Of a stretch of DNA of 64,000 nt, positions 35,269 through 41,609 are shown piece after piece. The notes under the pieces are model-generated. The model saw only the letters and a list, made by a program, of their open reading frames with translations. It did not search any database and was not told the DNA's origin. The position numbers were made by a program, and so were the translations under genes. This stretch comes from Parvularcula dongshanensis (GTDB lineage Bacteria > Pseudomonadota > Alphaproteobacteria > Caulobacterales > Parvularculaceae). Numbering within the stretch: position 1 is the first letter of the stretch; each line of letters starts with the position of its first letter. Location of the stretch: positions 434,001 through 498,000 of the forward strand of contig NZ_JACHOB010000001.1 in the NCBI RefSeq assembly GCF_014199615.1, written 5' to 3'.

Positions 35269-37124
35269 ATATCGACACCGTGCTGTTCGGCGAAGAAGAT
35301 CCAGCGCGGCCAAAACTTATCGTGCGAGTCCAAATAGCGGATGAGGTCGTCTGTTACAGACTGGACCTCGCCATCCTCCGGGCGATCTTTCATTTGTACG
35401 CTTTTAGCCCGAATGATCGCCTTCTCTGCTTCCCGTGAACGAGCATGTCTCAAGCCGAAGAGTGGCGACGTAAGCCATCCAGAAACGTCGCCGTACTTTA
35501 CAAATGGTAGTTCCTCCAATGTTACAGCATCACCGTCCGGGTATAGGTGGTAAAGGGTATCAGTACTACTATTGAAGGTTGGCTCAAGAGAAGCAAGGAT
35601 CATAGGCGAATGCGAAGCCGCGATGACCTGCATAATTGCATCGCTACTAAGGAGACCCCCCACTCCCATTAGCGCTGGCAGAACTATTCTTTGCCACTTC
35701 GGATGCAGGTGCGCTTCTAGCTCGTCGACAATTACCATTATGCGTCGTAATGGTGGCTGATTAAGCTGGCGAGCTGCAACCTCATGCTCTTCCCACGACC
35801 AGATGATTAAATACGCAAGCAAGAGAACGCGCTGAACTCCAGACGACGCTTGCGTGATTGGTATCGTGGCATAGGAATGCTCGATAGTCGGAATTTCGCG
35901 GGGATCGCCTGGGATCCTTACTGGTGCAGCCGGCTTCAGGGTGCCAAGATCTTCAGGTGACAGACGTCGAAGCACTGCTGCGAAGAGATCGAACGTCCTT
36001 AGGTCAGTCGACGATTGCCATTTGATCCAATCTCGCACTAGCCCTTCGATTAGTCCAGTACGCCCATTCCAGACTTCATCAGGGCTTAGATTTCTGGTAT
36101 CAAGTGGATTTTGCCTAAGAGTATTTCGAAATGGGTCCGATATCGCGAAGGAGCCATCTGCTCGGGAATAAACACTCAACGCCTCTACATAACCCGCCTC
36201 CTCGCGATCCCACGAGCGCGTTTTATAGTCGTAAGAAGATCGATACTCCTTACTTCGACCTCCTGTACGCGCAAAGGAGTAAAGAACGGAAGTGGGTTGA
36301 TCATTATTATATGGCGTGATCATGCCACTCTCCCCCGGCCAACCTCCAGTAGCTGCCCACCAAGTAAGATCCAGAAGGAAAGACTTTCCAAGCCCGTTAT
36401 CGCCTGTTATCATTGTGAGCCTGGATCCGTAATCTAATTGCATTGAACTAGTTGGGCCGGCGTTCATTACACTGAGTGTCTCAATTGCTTTGCCTAACTC
36501 CTCTTCCGCATCAGGCGAAGGAGGAAACTCATCGACAAGCGCACTTGCTTCCGGGGGATCTACGGTTAAGATGGGCGATAGTGATAGCTCGCGCCGAGAG
36601 AACAACCCTTTCAGTTCGTTGTCTGTAAGCCTGTACTCACGTGCGAATTCAGCGATGACATCATTAATAGTAGTGCCGTCAGCAAAACGACGATCGCGCA
36701 GCAGCCAAACTGCGATAGCATCAATAGGAAAAGAAGTATCTTGATTTCTGGGTGGGCGGGATAGTTCATCCTCGATAGCTGATAGATATTCCCTAGAAAA
36801 ACCCCAGCCCTTATTTCCAGGCCCCCGAAGGAAAACAGACTCATACGTCTGCGTATTTTGCGTCTGTAAACCGGTCGAGGGATAACGGTCTTTCACCCAC
36901 CATTTCGCACTCTTGAAAGGCTGGAAGTAGTAACTGCTCCTTTTGTCGAGGCGATGGAATTCTTCCATATGGTCTTGGGTGATCTTATCGAGACTGATAC
37001 CTACAGTTTTACCGACTGATAATTCGAATCTTTTGCAAGCAAGAAATGTTATTCCAATGAAGGGTGGTACTGACCTTCTTAGAATATGTATGGCGTCAAC
37101 AACAACGTCTTTCGAAATGTACAT
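35265..37124 (-). CDS. AAA ATPase (PtuA-like) with large N-terminal extension
   Basis: 619 aa. The C-terminal ~390 residues form an SMC/OLD-type ATPase: Walker A GDNGLGKS (241-248), signature QASSGVQRVLLLAYLI (about 425-440), Walker B IMVIVDELEAHLHP (462-475), and the H-loop AASHSPMIL (about 507). This matches PtuA-like defence ATPases. Residues 1-220 are an extra domain rich in aromatics (YYFQPFKSAKWWVKDRYPST, GWGFSREYL) that ordinary PtuA proteins lack as far as I know; DNA target recognition is one guess. Begins 12 bp after the methyltransferase stop; coupled to the HNH gene. Confidence 0.85.
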   Translation of the reverse strand: MYISKDVVVDAIHILRRSVPPFIGITFLACKRFELSVGKTVGISLDKITQDHMEEFHRLDKRSSYYFQPFKSAKWWVKDRYPSTGLQTQNTQTYESVFLRGPGNKGWGFSREYLSAIEDELSRPPRNQDTSFPIDAIAVWLLRDRRFADGTTINDVIAEFAREYRLTDNELKGLFSRRELSLSPILTVDPPEASALVDEFPPSPDAEEELGKAIETLSVMNAGPTSSMQLDYGSRLTMITGDNGLGKSFLLDLTWWAATGGWPGESGMITPYNNDQPTSVLYSFARTGGRSKEYRSSYDYKTRSWDREEAGYVEALSVYSRADGSFAISDPFRNTLRQNPLDTRNLSPDEVWNGRTGLIEGLVRDWIKWQSSTDLRTFDLFAAVLRRLSPEDLGTLKPAAPVRIPGDPREIPTIEHSYATIPITQASSGVQRVLLLAYLIIWSWEEHEVAARQLNQPPLRRIMVIVDELEAHLHPKWQRIVLPALMGVGGLLSSDAIMQVIAASHSPMILASLEPTFNSSTDTLYHLYPDGDAVTLEELPFVKYGDVSGWLTSPLFGLRHARSREAEKAIIRAKSVQMKDRPEDGEVQSVTDDLIRYLDSHDKFWPRWIFFAEQHGVDI

Positions 37125-37136
37125 GTACTTCCAATG

Positions 37137-38147
37137 TCACTCTTGCTCATCGAGTTCTTCTGACTCAATCCCGGAGATGTCCTGCACCATCGTCTGGCAA
37201 TATTCCTTCTTAACATCGATACCAATTGCACGGAAATTATGACGCCGAGCAAAAGCTAGCGTCGTGCCACTTCCAGCAAACGGATCTAACACTATACCTC
37301 TCGACGGCGTCGTTGCAAGTATTGGAACCCGAACTAACTCTTCTGAGAATCTCGCCCTATGGTTTCCGCTTTGGCCTCTCACTGCAGGAACCTCCCAAGT
37401 ATCTAATGGGGGCAAAACAGATCCAGTACCTGATTCTCTTCCAACAGCATTTTTGTCGAAATAGTACCAGCGCTCCTTAACGAAGTGAAAAACATATTCG
37501 TGCGATATCGAGCACCGATCTCTTACCTGATCCGGAATAGGGTTCGGCTTTATCCAAACATTATCATTGCGAACTAACCAACCATCGTCTTGCATTGCTA
37601 TCGCTAGCCTATGAGGCAAGAGAAGGAGCTGTTTGGGAACGCACCACTTCCCATCTCCTTTCTTGTCCTGCGGCCTGATGCCAAACCGTCGCGCTGATTG
37701 CTTCGCCTCACTACTACGGTGCTGCCCCTTGCCGCTCCAGTAGGTATCTCCGAGGTTGACCCACAAGCTACCGTTCGTAGTCAGTACACCCGCCAATTGA
37801 TTGAACGTCTGGACTAAGCGTCCAATGAACTGTGAAGGATGATCCTCCAGCCCAATTTGTTCCTCTACACCATAGTCACGTTGTCCGTAAAAGGGCGGCG
37901 AGGTAACAGCGCAGTTCGCTTGTATTCCGGCCTTCTTCAAAACCTCTAGACCGTCCGCAACCTCCATGTTCAAAATCAATGTATTCTCGTCGCGGTAGAA
38001 AGCCGCCTTCACTACTTCTGGATGCTCAAACGCGTTCTCATCCATTATGACCGGATGCATCGCGTCGTTCGCGCGAGTCTTAGGCTTTGGCTTTCCTGTA
38101 CTATCGTTTACGAGTTTGAGGTGATCTTGCTTCGCGGAACTTGGCAT
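37137..38147 (-). CDS. beta-class DNA methyltransferase (N4-C or N6-A)
   Basis: 336 aa. Catalytic motif IV TSPPF (residues 82-86, in VTSPPFYGQRDYG) comes before the AdoMet-binding motif I DPFAGSGTT (288-296), the beta-class order; NFRAIGIDVKKEYC follows. The SPPF/SPPY form is common for N4-cytosine enzymes but does not exclude N6-adenine. Target recognition would be in residues ~140-270. First gene of the operon with the ATPase and HNH nuclease, which suggests that it marks self DNA for them. Transcribed from the 38148-38275 gap. Confidence 0.9.
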   Translation of the reverse strand: MPSSAKQDHLKLVNDSTGKPKPKTRANDAMHPVIMDENAFEHPEVVKAAFYRDENTLILNMEVADGLEVLKKAGIQANCAVTSPPFYGQRDYGVEEQIGLEDHPSQFIGRLVQTFNQLAGVLTTNGSLWVNLGDTYWSGKGQHRSSEAKQSARRFGIRPQDKKGDGKWCVPKQLLLLPHRLAIAMQDDGWLVRNDNVWIKPNPIPDQVRDRCSISHEYVFHFVKERWYYFDKNAVGRESGTGSVLPPLDTWEVPAVRGQSGNHRARFSEELVRVPILATTPSRGIVLDPFAGSGTTLAFARRHNFRAIGIDVKKEYCQTMVQDISGIESEELDEQE

Positions 38148-38275
38148 CTAGGACCTTGGTTTCTCGCTACTTTACCGTCGCAGCGGCCCGCGAGAGATTG
38201 CAAGCGACGTATAGGATCTAAATCGAACGGATGATTTGCTCAGGCATACTAAGAAACGATACCGCTTCCGAAGAA
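38148..38275 (-). promoter_or_regulatory. upstream region of the methyltransferase operon
   Basis: 128 bp between the initiator stop and the methyltransferase start, AT-richer than the flanks. On the minus strand TATACG (a possible -10) occurs about 80 bp before the ATG, without a convincing -35. No terminator is evident, so read-through from the initiator gene is also possible. Confidence 0.3.
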
Positions 38276-39679
38276 TTAACGCTTGGTAATGAATCCGTAC
38301 CTTTCTCTAGCTTGGATCATTTTTTCTGCAAATCGGACCGATCCCTCGGTACTAGTTGCGCCAAGTAGCCAAGCGACCTGCTCAGCAGCCTCAGTAGGTT
38401 CGTCCGGGTTATAGCCTTCGAGTTGAGCGAACGACGCGCTGCATCCGACCATCTGCTGCATGAGCTGCCGTTTGGCTTGGCACCGCATCGTCTCTCGAAC
38501 CTTCGCAGCGAGTTCGTCCGCTGCGGCGGCTTCGTTAGCCTCGGCACAGTCGGCGAACGCGAGCGAAGGGCTATCAAAATGGGTTTCGTAAGGGGTTTCG
38601 GTGGCAGTGCTGCCAGCGGGTGTTTCGGCGGTTGTTAGGGCGGCCGCGAAGGGGGCGGTCGGGGGTACCGATGGGAGGCGATTTGAGGGGGCGCTAAGGG
38701 GAGTGTTTAGGGGGTCATTTAAGGGGTCGCTCTGTGCTCCTGCGCAGGCTGCGGCCGTCGCCAGCCCTTCTCGCACGGCCCGCCACTCGGGCGTGTCCAG
38801 CCAGCGGGCGCGGTTGCCGTCTCCTTCGCTCGGTTCGGTGTAGCGGATCTTCGCCGCAACCTCTTCGAGCGCGGCGATACCTTTCCCGTTCAAGAGGTCC
38901 GCTAGCGTGCCGGCTCTCTTCGCTTTGAGGAACTTCTTTCCCGCCCGGACTTCAAAGCGCCAGAGGCGGCCCTTAGTCGTGTCCTTGGCGATCCTTGGCA
39001 GGCCCTGCTTGTCGAGTCCGGCGTTCCAGATGTCCCACCACTCCTCTTTCTGCTTGTCGAGCACGTCGCGGCGCTTGTCGTAGATGCCGACTTGCTTGCC
39101 CGGCATCTTGCCGATCCTGAGGGCGCGGGTGATGCCCCCCGTGCTGTCGGTGGCGAGTTCCATGTCCGCGCTAGTGCCGGTGCGCGAGTGCGCGACGATG
39201 CAGGAGGCATCCAGGGCGAAGCCGTCCAGAAGGAAGTCCTGCGCGTAGTCGAGGCGGCCAAGCGAGGTCATCTGTAGGGTGGCGGTAGCACCCAAAGCTT
39301 CGAGCCGCTCGAAGACGGCCACGATGCATCGTTCCAACCCGTAGACCGCGAGCGGCAGCGACTTAATCGACACCCGCACCCCCCAAGGGTCCGCCCGGTT
39401 CGGCTCCTTCACAAACCACGTCTCGCCGAACGGGCCAGTATCGAGGCGGTAGCGGTAGCCGCCAGTGGCGCCGCTCTCTGCGACATGAAAGTTCTGTCCG
39501 CCATAGGTGGCGAGCTGCGGCTCCCGCTTCTCTCTGGCCGCGCCTTGCGCCCATGCAAGGTGTTCTGCCGCCTTCTTCGTGATGTTCGCTTCGATGGCGA
39601 AGTCGAGGCTGTCGAAACCGGAGTGAAGGCGAATCATTGTTCCATCCGTAGTCTGTATTTCTAGGAGGGGGTGATACAA
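38276..39679 (-). CDS. Rep_trans-like replication initiator / relaxase
   Basis: 467 aa from TTG 39679, preceded by GAGGAGGGGG; ATG 39637 (MIRLHSGFDSLDF) is an alternative. GFDSLDFAIE (21-30), TSLGRLDYAQDFLLDG (138-153), KMPGKQVGIYDKRRDVL (191-207, putative active Tyr200) and GRLWRFEVRAGKKFLK match the Rep_trans/phage replication initiation factor family, whose members nick DNA for rolling-circle replication or transfer. A Pro/Asn-rich linker (DPLNDPLNTPLSAPS) precedes a C-terminal helical part. It probably replicates or mobilises the excised element. Confidence 0.75.
   Translation of the reverse strand: MYHPLLEIQTTDGTMIRLHSGFDSLDFAIEANITKKAAEHLAWAQGAAREKREPQLATYGGQNFHVAESGATGGYRYRLDTGPFGETWFVKEPNRADPWGVRVSIKSLPLAVYGLERCIVAVFERLEALGATATLQMTSLGRLDYAQDFLLDGFALDASCIVAHSRTGTSADMELATDSTGGITRALRIGKMPGKQVGIYDKRRDVLDKQKEEWWDIWNAGLDKQGLPRIAKDTTKGRLWRFEVRAGKKFLKAKRAGTLADLLNGKGIAALEEVAAKIRYTEPSEGDGNRARWLDTPEWRAVREGLATAAACAGAQSDPLNDPLNTPLSAPSNRLPSVPPTAPFAAALTTAETPAGSTATETPYETHFDSPSLAFADCAEANEAAAADELAAKVRETMRCQAKRQLMQQMVGCSASFAQLEGYNPDEPTEAAEQVAWLLGATSTEGSVRFAEKMIQARERYGFITKR
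38681..38728 (+). repeat. four 12-bp G-rich direct repeats inside the initiator gene
   Basis: ATTTGAGGGGGC, GCTAAGGGGAGT, GTTTAGGGGGTC, ATTTAAGGGGTC at exact 12-bp period, consensus (A/G)TTTAAGGGGTC. They encode the DPLN/DPLN/TPLS/APSN linker on the other strand. More G-tracts precede them (from 38650). They could be iteron-like binding sites, a G-quadruplex-prone origin region, or simple codon repeats. Confidence 0.45.
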
Positions 39680-39696
39680 CGACCCCCTCCTCAGCC

Positions 39697-40038
39697 TCAG
39701 GCGGCTCTAGGTTTCCGGGGGCGGCGGGACGAAACGGCATATGTGCCGTCACCGTTCGGCGTTGCGATGAGGGTAGCGGGCTGGGGAATGCTGCCTCTGT
39801 CGAGGATCAGGAGAAGGAACGAGCCGCCCTTCCGTCCCTTTTTCCACCATGCTGCGCCGATGCGGTCGGCCTCGCCGCTTACGCGGCCGGGAGTGAACAC
39901 GTGGTAGAGCGGCGCTCGCGAGTGAACTACGCCACTTGGCACGAGAGCGACGGCAATCGCTTTGCCGCTCAGTCGCAGATTACCACACAGCAGCTGACCG
40001 TCGGCCGTGGGAGCTCGGCTCAGAGTGTCGAGAGGCAT
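39697..40038 (-). CDS. DUF736-like small protein
   Basis: 113 aa, ATG 40038 with GAGGAG seven bases upstream. GQLLCGNLRLSGKAIAVALV at the start and DRIGAAWWKKGRKGGSFLLL then ILDRGSIPQPATLIA follow the DUF736 layout (x-G-x-I-x-T-L ... IGAAWK ... YLSVKLDDP). DUF736 proteins sit on alphaproteobacterial plasmids and ICEs near replication/transfer genes; biochemical role unknown. Directly upstream of the initiator, 17 bp apart, so in one operon. Confidence 0.65.
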   Translation of the reverse strand: MPLDTLSRAPTADGQLLCGNLRLSGKAIAVALVPSGVVHSRAPLYHVFTPGRVSGEADRIGAAWWKKGRKGGSFLLLILDRGSIPQPATLIATPNGDGTYAVSSRRPRKPRAA

Positions 40039-40100
40039 GGGGAACTCCTCGGTGCGGAAGCCAGCGGGATTCGGAGCGCTTCGCGCTGAGACCGCTTTTG

Positions 40101-40203
40101 TTTTGGGGCCGCTGGCCGGCTAGGAGCGGGGCGGGCCGGAGCCCGCCCCTTTCGAAGCCGTGCGGCCCCAAAATCCCGTGCGGTGCGGTCAACCCCGCAC
40201 GGG
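40101..40203. other. cluster of perfect hairpins, candidate origin (oriT/dso) or terminator
   Basis: TTTTGGGGCCGC (40101-40112) pairs with GCGGCCCCAAAA (40162-40173); inside lies GGGGCGGGC-CGGA-GCCCGCCCC (40128-40149). Adjacent is CCCGTGCGG (40175-40183) with CCGCACGGG (40195-40203). It lies between the AlpA/Xis-like gene and the DUF736-initiator operon. Nested perfect stems next to a Rep_trans gene are what a nicking origin looks like; a terminator after the AlpA gene is the plain alternative. Confidence 0.55.
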
Positions 40204-40212
40204 CAAAACTGG

Positions 40213-40449
40213 TCATTGTGCGAGGCGGGTGGCGGCATCGGCCGTGCTGGTGACGAGGCGGCTCTCCGCCCACGCAACGAGGTCGCGGCGGCGGTAGCGC
40301 ACCGAGCGTTTCGAGGTCTTGATGAAGCAAGGTCCGCCGCCTCTGTGGCGCCAGTTCTGGAGGGCTCTTACAGAGTAGCCGATGAACTCAGCAGCCTGCT
40401 TTTCGTCTATGAGGCGGTCGAGGTGATCAGCTTCTGCTGTACTGCGCAT
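40213..40449 (-). CDS. AlpA/excisionase-like helix-turn-helix protein
   Basis: 78 aa. DRLIDEKQAAEFIGYSVRAL QNWRHRG-type sequence is the MerR-like HTH_17 fold (helix-turn-helix about residues 14-35, wing 45-58 with YRRRDLVAW) of AlpA and excisionase proteins. It could serve as recombination directionality factor for the integrase and/or activate element genes. A perfect 10-bp inverted repeat lies 8 bp upstream of its start. Located at the end opposite the integrase. Confidence 0.8.
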   Translation of the reverse strand: MRSTAEADHLDRLIDEKQAAEFIGYSVRALQNWRHRGGGPCFIKTSKRSVRYRRRDLVAWAESRLVTSTADAATRLAQ

Positions 40450-40456
40450 CTGTCGT

Positions 40457-40573
40457 CTGTGTCCGCTTGGCTAACGCTGAACTGCGTGGGCCAATCATTG
40501 CGGACACAGGGGCGAGCATTCCAGCGAAAGCGCTGGCAGATTTTCCGCTAATTTTCGCGGCAAAAACTGCCAG
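40457..40573. promoter_or_regulatory. inverted repeats upstream of the AlpA-like gene
   Basis: CTGTGTCCGC (40457-40466) and GCGGACACAG (40500-40509) are a perfect 10-bp inverted pair just before the AlpA-like start, suitable as operator. CTGGCAG (40533-40539) with CTGCCAG (40567-40573), enclosing TTTTCCGC/GCGGCAAAA, forms a second hairpin right after the stop of the next upstream gene (40577), possibly its terminator. Confidence 0.45.
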
Positions 40574-40576
40574 TAG

Positions 40577-41323
40577 CTAACCGCGAATGATTTTCCGCGT
40601 GACGAGGGGAAGGTCTTTGATCTCCCAGGGTGCAAAACGTCCGAGAAGCGTTTCGCTGAAGCCGCCGAACGGCGTCGCGACGGTATTTCCAACCTTGTCA
40701 AAGGTCGCTTTCCGCTGGAGATCGTGTTGCCAGAAATCGACAATGCGGCCCAGCCAATGCTCAAGAGGCGTATTCACTTTAGGACCACGCGGCCGTTTAT
40801 CCGGCAGGCGGTTCATTGTCCCCCGTGCGACCAAGCTGATCCAAGCTGCTAACTCTGCATATTCTTTGGGAGTGGCTTGGTGCTCGTCTGAACCCTCTGG
40901 CCCGAAGTGCGGCCAACTCCTGTGAGCAAGGCGACCAGTCATTTTGCTGAGAAGGATATCCTGCTGGGCGATCTCGAATTGCCAACTCGCTGTGTGTTCA
41001 CATTCTCGAAGCGTCTCGCTGAGCCGGTCTGCGGCATTCATCACTGCGGTCAGCTGGTCGCGAGCGGCGACTGGATCGTCACGATCCCAGATAGACTGCA
41101 CGAGTTGAAGATAATCTGTAGCGGCGAAATCAAGCACCATGCTGAGGCGCTTACGGTTCTCGTCGGGAATGGAATGACGCTGAGCGACTCCGTCTAGAAA
41201 TTCGTCACCAAACAGGGTCTGAGTGTCGCGGCGTATAGCGCTTGGTGCGACAAACGGCAGGTCCAGCAATCTAGCCGCATTCTCTCGCGTTGCTCGGGTG
41301 GTCGACGAAAGAGGTTCAATCAT
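40577..41323 (-). CDS. unknown island protein next to the right att
   Basis: 248 aa, soluble, mostly helical (RDQLTAVMNAADRLSETLRE, FGPEGSDEHQATPKEYAELA). No signal peptide, membrane helix or motif known to me. It begins 46 bp inside the 19-bp arm repeat at the right end. The segment WLGRIVDFWQHDLQRKATFD near the C-terminus is typical of hypothetical proteins on alphaproteobacterial islands, but no function follows. First gene of the leftward transcript at this end. Confidence 0.6.
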   Translation of the reverse strand: MIEPLSSTTRATRENAARLLDLPFVAPSAIRRDTQTLFGDEFLDGVAQRHSIPDENRKRLSMVLDFAATDYLQLVQSIWDRDDPVAARDQLTAVMNAADRLSETLRECEHTASWQFEIAQQDILLSKMTGRLAHRSWPHFGPEGSDEHQATPKEYAELAAWISLVARGTMNRLPDKRPRGPKVNTPLEHWLGRIVDFWQHDLQRKATFDKVGNTVATPFGGFSETLLGRFAPWEIKDLPLVTRKIIRG

Positions 41324-41368
41324 CAGGTTCGCCCCAATTCACGGCATCGGCACCGATCTCGTCGAAAC

Positions 41369-41387
41369 GCTTCCGGTATGCTTCCGG
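41369..41387 (+). repeat. right 19-bp arm repeat
   Basis: Identical to 33332-33350 in the same orientation. Here it is enclosed by GAAACGC (41364-41370) and GCGTTTC (41390-41396), an extra inverted pair. It ends 47 bp before the right att repeat. Likely arm-type site for the integrase or Xis-like protein. Confidence 0.6.
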
Positions 41388-41434
41388 CTGCGTTTCAGTC
41401 GAATTAGGCAATTCAGCTAAGTGATTGATTTTTA

Positions 41435-41484
41435 TGGCGCACCCAAGAGGATTCGAACCTCTGACCTCTGCCTTCGGAGGGCAG
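41435..41484 (-). repeat. right attachment site within tRNA-Arg
   Basis: The second copy of the 50-bp repeat; here it is the 3' part of the complete tRNA-Arg, restored by the element's own copy on integration. Confidence 0.95.
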
Positions 41485-41511
41485 CGCTCTATCCAGCTGA
41501 GCTATGGGTGC
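41435..41511 (-). tRNA. tRNA-Arg (CCG)
   Basis: Complete 77-nt cloverleaf on the minus strand: acceptor GCACCCA/TGGGTGC, D-arm GCTC...GAGC, anticodon stem CTGCC/GGCAG with loop CTCCGAA (anticodon CCG at 41475-41477), T-arm GGTTCGAATCC, discriminator G and encoded CCA. Reads Arg codon CGG. Its 3' end is the integration site of the 33.2-41.5 kb element. Confidence 0.96.
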
Positions 41512-41609
41512 GAGCGGGGCTCTTGTGCGGCAGGATCGGCGGAGGCGCAAGGGCTCTGGCGAGAGCGTGGGGCCGTGACTTGAGGGGCGCGGCGTGCTCT
41601 AGGCCAGCG

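Larger units (their letters stand above)
33156..41484. mobile_element. integrated element in tRNA-Arg(CCG) with defence-like cargo
   Basis: A perfect 50-bp direct repeat (33156-33205 and 41435-41484) equals the 3' half of tRNA-Arg including CCA. The right copy is part of the complete tRNA; the left is the displaced chromosomal end, so one unit is 8279 bp. Inside: tyrosine integrase, HNH/ATPase/methyltransferase operon, Rep_trans-like initiator, DUF736-like gene, AlpA/Xis-like gene, one unknown gene and 19-bp repeats near both ends. No conjugation or capsid genes, so it is an integrative mobilisable element, integrated plasmid or phage satellite. Both ends are intact and may be excisable. Confidence 0.9.

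Noticed and set aside
34645-37124. Retron (reverse transcriptase plus ATPase-HNH effectors)
   Set aside because: No reverse transcriptase gene or msr/msd-like repeat is present in the element; the partner is a methyltransferase.
41421-41609. N-terminal extension of rsmB through [20 protein letters not shown]
   Set aside because: The extension translates antisense tRNA-Arg; ATG 41610 is the natural RsmB start.
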